Assembly: GCA_963681505.1 (NCBI GenBank)
Contig: OY811993.1
Coordinates: 710,562-774,561 of the forward strand
Reading direction: 5' to 3'
Source of the DNA: Eunapius fragilis
Lineage: Eukaryota; Porifera; Demospongiae; Spongillida; Spongillidae
Length of the DNA: 64,000 bases
Shown here: piece after piece, positions 47,027 through 56,659 of the stretch
Position numbering within the stretch: the stretch's first letter is position 1
How the letters are laid out: each line of letters starts with the position of its first letter
Translations under genes and position numbers: made by a program
The notes under the pieces: generated by a model
What the model saw: the letters and a program-made list of their open reading frames with translations, nothing else
Databases searched by the model: none
Told to the model about the DNA's origin: nothing

Positions 47027-49205
47027 ACTAAGTGCGGCCGGCTGAAATGATGGCGCTACAGATCGTCAAATATCACTGATTTTACAAGAGTTTTAATGCC
47101 GTGTCAAGCACAACGATAGGTATAGTCCTGAAAGTTCAATCTTCGTTGATTGTGGTATTGCTGCCACATCTTGTGACACGATGTTGATAAGGTGCTCCAT
47201 CACACACTGCATTGTAGCTCTGCAACTGCATCTCTTATACGTAGGCACAATTATTATTCTGTGCATGCAATTATGCATGCATGGATGCATACGTGGATTT
47301 GACTCCTTATTCTGCGAGCCGGAAGGAGACTGACTGAATCCTGCCACTTTTCTACAAGCCTAGTGCATGTAATGAAGATGATGTTAACTAGGTGAATGGC
47401 ATTAAGAGCTAAAGGTTATAAAGTCATGCAGCATTTATACTGGCATCAGTTCAATGTTCAGCTGATGTTGTTTAGGTAGCAAGATTGAATAAGATGTAGT
47501 AATCGATAACTAACTTTTAAAGTGAGTGCATAAACGTTTCAAGGTGTCAGGTGTGAAACCTGGTAGGTCGTTGACAACTATTAATATGATGGAAATGGAA
47601 ATGCATGCATGGTGTTTTGCGGATATTCCAATGCTGTGGGGTACATAGTGCCTGATTCACCTGATAAAGATCAAGTAGAAACCTTTATACCTGCAGTGTA
47701 TAGTACACATTATTGTGCCTCTCCATCCTTGCAGAGGTCCAAGCTTGATCCATACCATACTTCATCACTGGGGATTTAGATGTCATGCAGGGTGAGCCTA
47801 ACTATGTATAGCGAGTTGATTTCTAAGTATCATCTTATTTAAGCTATCCATGCACCCAGTAGCTTTTCCATCAATGTGGAACATGTATAGGTGTCTTCTT
47901 GTATCTTCTTTCTGCCAGAAGAATGGCAGTAAAAATGGAGAGCTATCTCAACCCCTATTGAGGTTTCTTGCCTCTGACCTCTTCCTGGAGATATAGTTTG
48001 TAGTAGAAGCCTTAATGCGCACCATTTACATGCATGTATGTACATAAGCAAAGTTGTTTTAGATTTTTTTGCAGTTGATTTTTATGGGTGTTGTGCAGCT
48101 AATGCCATTTAAATGATTGCTAGGCCAGCTGTGATTCTTGTTCTGCACTCACTGTAATCCCTGACTCCACCAATGAATGCTTCCTATTTTGATCACTGAT
48201 CACATAATAGAATTTAATTACCAGGTAGTTAGTCCCTAAGTTATGCACAAGGTTCACTCAGGAGACCTTCATTACAGTGTTGTCATGCTGACTGATGTGG
48301 TTGCTAAGGCTGGTGGATATTCCCTAACAGACATGCATGTAATGAAGAGTCAAGCTATTCTTTGACTAGGTTTGTGCCATTGTCAATATAAAAAATCTAG
48401 GGTCTCAGATGTCATATACATATCAGAACATCCAGCTATAGCTGATTTTTGACTTCAAGCCCTGATGTCCCCGGAACATTCACTCTGCTGCGATGCTTAA
48501 TACCATGCTAGGTATCTAGGGGGTAATAGTGCTGTGTCATATAACAATAGGGATGTATAATACAACTGCAAATACATTTGCTTGATGCAGCTCCAGAGGC
48601 TGCCTATATACCTTTCTATAATATAAGCAAAGAGAGGGCCCGCACAACAAATACTGTAGAATTGACATGTAAGTTTGTCACCTGCATGATGTATGTGAGT
48701 GCATCGTGCAGATTGACAAGAGCATTAAATGGTGGGGGTGTGAAATATTGCTATTGTACTTTTAAGCCTTAATAGTACGCCCTTAATTAATTAACTGGCC
48801 TGGTGAACCACTCCTTTCCACTAGCTTGCTTCAATTGAGGGCATGAAGTGTTACAAAACCAGTGTATAAGCATAGCATCATATTTACTGGTCAATATGCA
48901 TTAACATCTATGTTTTAGGTATTAACAACTATTTGATACTAGCATTTGAAGTCATTGCTTGCAGGAGCTACACTATTAGCTGGGCTTTGGGGATACATGG
49001 CTGCATCCTCAGAGTGAAATGCCACACCATGCAAGGCCTGAATACTTGAATACGGTTCCTTTTTGCTTGCTCTCGTATAAGACATGCGTTTTTCACACTC
49101 TGCAATGCAGCTGAACGTGTTGGCAATGGTACTCCATTGTACGAGTCATGATTATTCATAGAAAACAGGCAGCCCTTTCAGGCCGAAAACAGCCGGCCGC
49201 GCTTA
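47027..49205. repeat. Possible inverted-repeat element inside A
   Basis: ACTAAGTGCGGCCGGCTG near 47,027 pairs with CAGCCGGCCGCGCTTAGT ending about 49,207, allowing one mismatch. No target duplication is visible. Frames inside (47,093-47,347 minus, 47,839-48,051 minus, 48,578-48,772 plus, 48,968-49,159 minus) were not assigned to any family. Confidence 0.35.
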
Positions 49206-49842
49206 GTGGATGACATAAACCAACTACTTGAAGCTTTCACATTGCCTGTATGTCAAACATACATGTGGGAAAATTGGCAGCTACGTGCAATTCGCGCATC
49301 TTTCATACCTATTCGATCGTGCCGAACCTCATATGCCTATGAAAACGTGGCGCGTGTATTAATTGGAAAGCGTGATTTATCGTTTCAGGTGTGTATCTTG
49401 AAGCCAGATGATTGCTGGTACTACTGCATATGTTTATAATAACACCAGATGTAAGCAACTTGCAAGGCACATCGTTGAACATATGGTGTCGATAATGAGG
49501 CTAACCGCCATGATTTCTACACCATATACCGTAACGCTCTAATTATCAAACTAAATGTCCAGCCGCAAACAGCCGTGACCGTAAAATGTATGGCTCACGT
49601 GACCCGTTTCCAATCCCTGTCTAAATAATCTATGGTCGCACACCGTAATTAATAATTTCATACTTCAGTTTGAGGGGGCCCCTGGCCCCCGTGTCCGCCC
49701 TTGTTATAAAGATATTAGGCTGCTGCCATTGCGTGGTAAATTCACCGCATGGGCCTGGCTACGGCACTGTAGCATAACCGTTTGATCGCTTCATTTTGTA
49801 AGAACAACGTGCGACATAATTATTCCATGACTTGGGCCAAAA

Positions 49843-49906
49843 GGGGGGGGGGGGGGGGGGGTGGGGGGATGGTGGTTTAGATCCCCCCCCCCCCCCCCCC
49901 CCCCCC
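49843..49906. repeat. G19 and C24 runs facing each other
   Basis: A run of 19 G is followed by TGGGGGGATGGTGGTTTAGAT and a run of 24 C, then three degenerate copies of GGGAACAC.TATGT.TC (to about 50,005). The two runs can pair as a GC stem, or each can form a quadruplex/i-motif. Run lengths may be assembly-dependent. Confidence 0.9.
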
Positions 49907-49909
49907 AAT

Positions 49910-50680
49910 GGGAACACATATATGTCCCCTCCCCCTACCCACGGGAATACTCCCCGCCCCCCGTGGGAACACTTATGTATCTCTTCCCCCGATGGGAAAA
50001 CTACATGTTAGTGTTTTGTTCATTGTTTCTGTCTCCATGACAACACTGTTAGTGGCAGGTTAGCTGTAGTACTGTATCCAGGCGGTCAATACATTTGCGC
50101 TACTGGCCCGCCAAATAGCCATGCATTCAGGGTATGCGAGGACATGACCTATACAGCAAGATGAACTTCACCTTGGCAAGGTCCATTGCTCGAGCTATCC
50201 TAGTTAGGGGTCTTGGTGTGTGAACTTTACCTTGAACATATATGTGGTAAATGTATTGTAATTACTGGTATGCACTTTACGTACATTGTTATATATATAT
50301 AAATATTGCTGTTAGGGAGAGATTGCTGTAAGGGAGAGAGGAGGTTTCCATAGTTAAAAAAAAAAAAACTGAGCCCGAGGTGACCTGCACATCCTGAGAA
50401 GACAATGAAGAGTTATTGGCAATAGTTATTTCTTTGCACTCTTCAGCTGTTGTCATGTGATTGTCATGTGGTAATGAAGTCCTATGATATGGTGCTTAGT
50501 GTGGATCTATATACATGTATATTTGTATACCCAATGGTATTTAAATTTCATTTTAATAAGGGAACATAATTAGAATTTTGTGGACGTGATCATCTTTCAG
50601 GGCCTGCCTTTTATGTAGGTGGAATGTATGGTTTAGTAATTTGGTTACTCAATTTGACTAAACCTGTGTCCGTCCCACAT
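49910..50680. other. Non-coding interval upstream of the TAF10 exons
   Basis: No upstream TAF10 exon was recognised here. Confidence 0.4.
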
Positions 50681-50682
50681 TG

Positions 50683-50683
<1 letters not shown>

Positions 50684-50721
<38 letters not shown>

Positions 50722-50785
50722 TGGTGTGTGTGTGTATGTGTGTGGTGTGTGTGTATGTGTGTGCGCGTGTGTGCGCGTGTGATCT
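50684..50785. repeat. Compound (GT)n microsatellite
   Basis: GT runs broken by TATG, GGT and CGCG steps. Confidence 0.95.
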
Positions 50786-50907
50786 TTTGTTAGTCCATTG
50801 GTCATCTTCGGAGGTCCATTCATAATCTTGTCTGACCTATTGCTGAAGTTGCTCTTTGCTTTTGGTTTCAAATATGTGGACTTAACCAAGGTGTAATCAC
50901 ATTGTGA

Positions 50908-51120
50908 CACACCTAAGGCCACCTTCTTATGACTATCATGTACCCACCTAAGGCCACCTTCCTATGACTATCCTGTACACACCTAAGGCCACCTTCCTAT
51001 GACTATCATGTACCCACCTAAGGCCACCTTCCTATGACTATCATAGTTAGGGTGTTGCAATACCCCAGGTGACCCCTAGTTAGGGTGTTGCAATACCCCA
51101 GGTGACCTCTGGTTAGGGGC
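50908..51120. repeat. Two adjacent minisatellites (37 bp and about 31-38 bp)
   Basis: CACACCTAAGGCCACCTTCC + TATGACTATC(A/C)TGTAC repeats about four times to 51,045. TAGTTAGGGTGTTGCAATAC + CCCAGGTGACC(C/T)C then repeats two to three times. Confidence 0.9.
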
Positions 51121-51440
51121 TTGCATGAGCCAATCCTCCAATCAACTGTGAGTACTGGGTACCATCAGGTACTGTATAATTATAATGGGACATATTAAGA
51201 AATGTACTTCTATTTAGTCATAAAATACATGCATGTCTGGAGCTCACTTAAATTTAAATGTATACATGGTTGGTTTTGAAATACAAGGTTATGCTTGCAA
51301 TGCTAGTGACCAACACAGTAACCATTTGAAGGAATCCAGTTGCCAAGCAGTGTGTATGTGTGTGTGATGCATTTGAGGATATCCTGCAACAAAATGGCCA
51401 CACCACCACCTGTCCTTGTTACTTATGCACACACGCATGC

Positions 51441-51442
<2 letters not shown>

Positions 51443-51485
<43 letters not shown>

Positions 51486-51495
51486 ACACACACAC
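51443..51495. repeat. (CA)n microsatellite abutting the TAF10 acceptor
   Basis: The CA run ends six bases before the exon at 51,502. It occupies the place of the polypyrimidine tract. Confidence 0.97.
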
Positions 51496-51501
51496 TTGCA
51501 G

Positions 51502-52900
51502 CGTTCGCCTGATCTCATTGGCTGCTCAGAAGTTTATTTCAGACATATCGAACGATGCATTGGCGTACTGCAAAATGAGGAACACCAGCCAACTGGCTAG
51601 AAAGACCGGCAAGGTACATGTACTTCCATCTGTATAGGGACGGGGACAGGTACTTCCATCTGTGTATGGATGGGGACAGGTACTTCCATCTGTATAGGAT
51701 GGGGACAGGTACTTCCATCTGTGTATGGATGGGGGCAGGTACTTCCATCTGTATAGGGATGGGGGCAGGTACTTCCATCTGTATATGATGGGGACAGGTA
51801 ATTCCATCTATGTATGGTTGGGGGCAGGTACTTCCATCTGTATAGGGATGGGGGCAGGTACTTCCATCTGTATAGGGATGGGGACAGGTACTTCCATCTA
51901 TGTATGGATGGGGGCAGGTACTTCCATCTATGCGTCGAGCAGTTTGGAAACGCCCTTGTGTGTTCACTGCATAATATTTTGGATTTACATTGTATTTACT
52001 ATTATTCAAATGTGGTGCAAATGTGTATGTATATAATTGTATATGTGACATTTCCGCTATACTAAATGAATCCTTTATATTTATTATTGTATTGATGTCA
52101 CATATACCATGTTTACTAACACATTTGCACCACATTTGATTAATAGTAAATACATCATTAATGCAAATTATTATGCAGTTGGTTATTTAACTGTACTCAA
52201 TTAGAAGATGATGTAAGCATGTGACTTGAGGGCTTCCAATGTGTGCTCGTTGCCACATGCCAATCTCTGCATATCCTTGCAAATCTTTGGTGCATATTGC
52301 ATGTTAGTCCCACTCCCATCGAAAAAGAGGCTTTAAACTATTGTATCTCCATAACTGTGAGCTTTTCTGGGTCACCGTTTCAAAGGGGGCATATGATATC
52401 GTAATGATATTGAAAAAAGGTATGTAGAAAATGTTCGCGGATATTTAGATACCTAGATTTGAACACTAGTGATTACTTTGTTTCGATGAGGGTGGAGGAG
52501 AGGGGGTTATGTGTGATGAGGGTGGAGGGGAGGGGCTTATGTGTGATGAGGGTGGAGGGGAGGGGCTTATGTGTGAGGAGGGTGGAGGGGAGGGGGTTAT
52601 GTGTGATGAGGGTGGAGGGGAGGGGCTTATGTGTGACGAGGGTGGAGGGGAGGGGCTTATGTTGCTGTGTGGATGCATTGTGACCATAATGTATTGCACA
52701 TACCACACACCACACACACTGCACATACCACACACACCACACACACACCACACACACACACCACACCACACACACATGTGCATACACATGCACACGCACA
52801 CCACACACAGGATCGCAAGTACACGCTCACTCTGGAGGATCTTGCCCCTGCACTTAGCGAGTATGGTGTCAACCTAAGGAAGCCTAGCTACTTCACATAG
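51502..52900 (+). CDS. TAF10: TAF10 (TFIID/SAGA subunit 10), last two coding exons
   Basis: Exon 51,502-51,613 encodes VRLISLAAQKFISDISNDAL then AYCKMRN...RKTGK. Exon 52,811-52,900 encodes DRKYTLTLEDLAPALSEYG then VNLRKPSYFT and TAG. Human TAF10 ends with nearly the same sequence (LISLAAQKFISDIANDAL, DRKYTLTMEDLTPALSEYG). TAF10 carries a histone-fold domain that pairs with TAF3/TAF8 in TFIID and SUPT7L in SAGA, in the nucleus, for RNA polymerase II initiation. The splice junctions (TTGCAG|C, GGCAAG|GTACAT, CACACAG|GAT) are in phase and no stop interrupts them, so the gene is probably functional. The N-terminal part, including the conserved first histone-fold helices, was not found in the window. 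The intron of 1,197 bp is mostly tandem repeat. Confidence 0.93.
51614..51945. repeat. Minisatellite at the 5' end of the TAF10 intron, about 29-31 bp unit, 11 copies
   Basis: Unit CAGGTACTTCCATCTGTATA + GG(GA)TGGGG(A/G). It starts at the true splice donor (AAG|GTACATGTACTTCCATC), and every unit repeats CAG|GTACTT, a donor-like sequence. Confidence 0.95.
51946..52480. other. Middle part of the TAF10 intron, with an inverted repeat
   Basis: TTTGGATTTACATTGTATTTACTATTATTCAAATGTGGTGCAAATGTG-type sequence at 51,970-52,025 pairs with CACATTTGCACCACATTTGATTAATAGTAAATAC-type sequence at 52,115-52,155, forming a stem-loop of about 180 bp. The right part is unremarkable. Confidence 0.75.
52482..52663. 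repeat. 30-bp minisatellite in the TAF10 intron, six copies
   Basis: Unit GATGAGGGTGGAGGGGAGGG + GCTTATGTGT. Ten codons per unit, so one frame gives a perfect decapeptide repeat. It lies inside the intron and is not coding. Confidence 0.97.
52692..52808. repeat. CACACC/CACA-rich tract abutting the TAF10 last-exon acceptor
   Basis: Variable CACAC and CACACCA blocks run directly into CACACACAG|GATCGC. Confidence 0.95.
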
Positions 52901-53039
52901 GGACTGCACTTCTCAGCACATGTTTTTTCATTCATCTTATTGTCTGCACTAATTACATTGAAGAAGAAAGGTGTGGGTGGGCAGTGTGTTGTCTGTATGG
53001 GTGTGTGGTTGTCTGGTTGTCTTGCACAAAAGATGTGCA

Positions 53040-53300
53040 TCCAGCCCTCCTCCCTCCTCCATATGCACCCCTCACCCCTCCATCTCCCCAGACCATATGT
53101 ATCCCTCCTCCTCCATCCTCCTCCCTCTTATGCACCCCTCCATCTCCCCAGACCATATGCACCACCCCTCCTCCCTTCCCCTATGCATCCTCCCTCCTCC
53201 CTCCCTCTTATGCACCCCTCCATCTCCCCAGACCTTTGCACCCTCCTCCTCCCCAGCCCATATGCACCTTCTCCTCCCCAGCCTACATGTACCCCTCCTT
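53040..53300. repeat. Pyrimidine-rich minisatellite downstream of TAF10
   Basis: Copies of CCCCTCCATCTCCCCAGACC + ATATGCACC with CCTCCTCC spacers. Its open frames are compositional. Confidence 0.9.
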
Positions 53301-53318
53301 CCCTTGGACAGCATGCTA

Positions 53319-53945
53319 TGAAGGCATTGATGTAGAGATGCTAATTGGTACTCTGTGTTGGTGCTCCCAGGTGTGGTGCTCTTGGGTGCTGGTGCTCCCA
53401 GGTGTGGTGCTCTTGGGTGCTGGTGCTCCCAGGTGTGGTGCTCTTGGGTGCTGGTGCTCCCAGGTGTTGTGCTCTTGGGTGCTGGTGCTCACAGGTGTGG
53501 TGCTCTTGGGTGATAAAGCGAATCAGTGTCATCCTGCCATACTATATTTTGATAATGGCACCTCACCTGTATGGGTATGGGGTACATTAGAAGGTATGAG
53601 TGATGAGGGTGGTGGGAAGCGGAGGAATGATGATGGTGGTGGGAAGGTGAGGTGTGATGAGGGTGGTGGGAAGGGGAGGAGTGATGATGGTGGTGGGAAG
53701 GTGAGGTGTGATTAGGGTGGTGAGGTGAGGAGTGATGAGGGTGGTGGGAAGGGGAGGAGCGATGAGGATGATGGGAAGTGAGGTGTGATGAGGGTGGTGG
53801 GAAAGTGATGAGGGTGGTGAGAAGGTGAAGTGGGATGAATTGATACCGTTATTTTAAGCTAAGCAGACACCTCATTCCACCACAAATGAAAACAGGCCAC
53901 ATCACTGGTGCCAATGTTGAGCTCATCCCTACTGCAGCATCCTGA
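53319..53945 (+). CDS. Probable short exons of an unidentified gene between minisatellites
   Basis: Three blocks look like exons. First, after CTTGGACAG at 53,310: CYEGIDVEMLI, ending before GTACTC. Second, 53,527-53,593, after AATCAG: CHPAILYFDNGTSPVWVWG then TLE, ending GAAG|GTATGAG. Third, 53,867-53,945, after CTAAGCAG: HLIPPQMKTGHITGANVELI then PTAAS and a stop. The peptides are non-repetitive in a region otherwise made of repeats, and the splice sites are good. The second and third do not join in phase, so an exon is missing or a boundary is wrong. No family was recognised. Confidence 0.35.
53355..53515. repeat. 31-bp minisatellite, about five copies
   Basis: Unit GGTGCTCCCAGGTGTGGTGC + TCTTGGGTGCT. 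It lies between two candidate exons. Confidence 0.95.
53597..53835. repeat. Purine-rich minisatellite, about 22-27 bp unit
   Basis: Variants of GATGAGGGTGGTGGGAAGGG + GAGGAGT, about ten copies, between two candidate exons. Confidence 0.9.
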
Positions 53946-54092
53946 TAATGCATGATAGCATGGTCTGTTGAGGGAGTTAATTATTAGATTTGCAACTTGA
54001 TCAAATGAATTTCCTCACCTTCTGAGGAATGCAATGAGATGAGAGGGTGGCATGTCTAGGTCTTTGTGGTACCATGGCCGTGTGTCTAGGGG

Positions 54093-54186
54093 CCATGTGT
54101 GTGTGTGTGTGTGTGTGTATACAGAGGTATTTTGTTGTGGTTTAAGTGTAGTGCCAACACACACACACACACACACACATACACAC
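54093..54186. repeat. (GT)n and (CA)n tracts facing each other
   Basis: GT at 54,098-54,118 and CA at 54,159-54,180, separated by about 40 bases, can form a stem. Confidence 0.9.
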
Positions 54187-54241
54187 CTCATTATGTACCT
54201 GCACACACATCATAGCAATGATCCTATACCATCATGATGCC

Positions 54242-54359
54242 ACAGCTCCTTTGAGCTTGGATTGCCACCTATGTTCTACAATTGCAATGTTAATTCTAAT
54301 GTACCACCTCCTGACCTGACATCTATCTTCAAGCCCTTGGTACCCTTAGTACCGCAATA
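54242..54359 (+). CDS. Possible last exon, unidentified
   Basis: After GCCACAG the frame reads SFELGLPPMFYNCNVNSNVP, then PPDLTSIFKPLVPLVPQ and TAG. A stop lies just upstream in frame, so this would have to be spliced. The peptide looks plausible but matches nothing I know. Confidence 0.25.
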
Positions 54360-54516
54360 GCAATCATCAACCTCTTGGGCCCCGCGGGGTCAAGATATCA
54401 TTCGCACAAGTTGGAAGGCAATCGTGCCTTGTCATAGAAGGCTTATGCCCCGTCAAAACTTTAATTCCCCTTGGCTAACCCCAACTTGTCTTCAGCAACT
54501 AATTAATCTTCGACTC

Positions 54517-54625
54517 TAAAAGGTGAGAATTTAGCTTGGATATATTCCATGAGCCATCCTTGAGAATAAGACCTAAGGTGAGAATTTAGCTTGGATATAT
54601 TCCATGAGCCATCCTTGAGAATAAG
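54517..54625. repeat. Tandem duplication of about 52 bp
   Basis: AAGGTGAGAATTTAGCTTGG + ATATATTCCATGAGCCATCCTTGAGAATAAG appears twice in a row with only the last bases different. Confidence 0.95.
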
Positions 54626-54704
54626 GCCCGACCATCTGAGGGAGAGAATCGTGTACATGACATGTTGTCACTTCACCATCGTCACCTGTCAGTTCAATGA
54701 ACAT

Positions 54705-55022
54705 TTCCATGGTGACATATCCATGGTGACATAATGATGACATATCCATGGTGACATCCATGGTGGCATATCCATGGTGACATATCCATGATGACATATC
54801 CATGGTGACATATCCATGGTGACATACATGATGACATATCCATGGTGACATCCATGGTGGCATATCCATGGTGACATATCCATGATGACATATCCATGGT
54901 GACATATCCATGGTGACATATCCATGGTGACATATCCATGATGACATATCCATGGTGACATATCCATGGTGAGTGACATATCCATGGTGGCATATCCATG
55001 GTGACATCCATCCATGGTGACA
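54705..55022. repeat. 14-bp minisatellite, about 20 copies
   Basis: Unit CCATGGTGACATAT, with ATGATG variants and shorter 11-bp units. The 14-bp length makes all three minus-strand frames encode the same peptide repeat with Cys-His-His-Gly-Tyr. The minus-strand frame at 54,573-55,229 that includes it is not supported as a gene. Confidence 0.95.
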
Positions 55023-56659
55023 TACTATGCGCTCAACCTTCCCATTGATACAGAAATATAATGACACATAGATATATCTATACACACCCTCCATATCACC
55101 CATATCAAAAAAGGATAACCAGAAATAATAGTCTGCCCTGACTGGTCGACCCCACATATTTTTTCCCCAGTCTAATTTGGGAAATGATGGTACAACTTCA
55201 ACTGCTCTTGATCTACATTTCCCCCACATTGATATAGCTTTGAGAGCTCACCACACGCTAACCCTAAAAACTTCCCCTACTCACTATTCTACCACATTGT
55301 GTCATCATACATGCCATCCATAAAGATAGCCCAAACATAAACATGTCTGAGACAACAAAACAGCCACTCACTAATGTCTAGCGCGAACGAAACTAGGTGG
55401 GAAGAGGAATATTTGTTTCTGTTCTCTTCTTAGGAGCACCTCCGGGTTTTCCCATTTCAATATACACAGCTTCCAGATAGAGGCCACCACTGCAGCATGC
55501 AGCAAAGGCTGGCCTATCCTCTACAACACTCAAGGAATTAGTTCCATGGCACAGCTCAGCATTTCAAGAATAAATCCATGGATCCAGCTTACCAGACTGC
55601 GGCAGCTTTGATGGCAATTGTACATTGAATGATTCTAAACTCTTCATGCACGCAGTACCCAATTATCATGTATCTGTACCCAAAATCAATCTGCTTGGTT
55701 TAATCGATTTGTCTGCATGTTTCTAAAGGCCCTCACTTGGGTGGAGCCCGCTTTACCTTAAATTGAGCTAGCCATATCTGGACAACCTGTTCATCCTGGA
55801 TAAGCTGAAGTGTCTCATTTGGTTTGTCATGCAGCCAATGATTGCACTGCAAAGCATTCATTTTTGGCATGTGTCCAGTGCATCATAAATTGGTTGATGG
55901 CTTTAAGATGTACAGTGTCTGTGCACTAGCTGCACATCAGATAATGCTTTGGCACCTGCAGCTGTTAAACCACCAAGTACATTGGTGTTAATGCTGCTGA
56001 GGGACACAGTGCAATGAGTGATCATCAGTAGCTACGCTATGGTTACTCTAGACCTACTGGAAAAACAAAAGTGGATTTGTCTAGTTTGGCATGAGGGGGG
56101 AACAAGTCATGTGCAGGTGCAGGACATCAGGTCAGCACACATAAATGGGTGCTGTAGATATCATGATATTGCAATCAGCATTTTTTTTTGTTGTGCCTGG
56201 TGTGAATCATCCTTCCATCACAATGGCTTCTTCCAATACCAGCCATGTGTGATTTCACACCATAGCTGTTTAGAGTACAAACCACTTGTGTGAACTACTG
56301 CCCAATTTGGCAGTTCAGCTTTGATTTTTAAAAATATTAAGTTTACTCAATAAAATATTGTGCAATGCAGTTCCACGTTTAATGAATGAGGACCCCCCCC
56401 CCCCCCCCCCCCAGTATACAACCAGCGTACGGGCCTGTGATCCAAGACTTGTTTATGTTGCTAAACATCTGTGAATAGTCATCCATCTGTGCTAGAAAAC
56501 ATGTAATATGTTATCTGTATTGCAAAATTGTACAGACTACATTTTTTATTGAAATGTACATTTAATCAATCACTTGAAATGACAATATAATATAACATGA
56601 CAAGGAAGTTACATATGTATGGTGGCCATGACATGGCCAAAGAACGACTAAGTGATAAA
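55023..56659. other. Interval without a supported gene
   Basis: A minus-strand stretch at about 55,425-55,560 gives the protein-like VVEDRPAFAACCSGGLYLEA, then VYIEMGKPGGAPKKRT, and could be an exon of an unknown gene. A plus-strand frame at 56,018-56,293 was not identified. A run of 20 C lies at 56,393-56,412. Confidence 0.35.

Larger units (their letters stand above)
39341..49634. mobile_element. Element A: 10.3 kb TIR element filled with nested elements
   Basis: The left end reads CATAGATTATTTAGACAGGG then ATTGGAAACGG, CACGTG. The right end (49,597-49,634) is the complement. GTCGCAC lies directly outside both (39,334-39,340 and 49,635-49,641), a perfect 7-bp target duplication. The inside holds a Mutator-like element, a 195-bp tandem repeat, a foldback element with element B in it, and an uncertain inverted-repeat pair at 47,027/49,205. 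No transposase of A itself was recognised. A 64-codon Arg/Lys-rich minus-strand frame at 39,737-39,931 and a 77-codon plus-strand frame at 49,206-49,439 are the only candidates for cargo. Terminal CA and 7-8-bp duplications recall the P superfamily, but that is weak inference. Confidence 0.75.

Noticed and set aside
50908..51120. Regularly spaced repeats considered as a CRISPR-like array
   Set aside because: Units are directly adjacent without unique spacers, and the context is an animal gene region.
52459..53335. Decapeptide repeat frames and Pro-rich frames around TAF10
   Set aside because: They lie in the TAF10 intron or in pyrimidine-rich repeats downstream of its stop codon.
54573..55229. 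218-codon minus-strand frame with CHHGY repeats that looked like a metal-binding protein
   Set aside because: The Cys/His pattern comes from the 14-bp array CCATGGTGACATAT and is found in all three frames.
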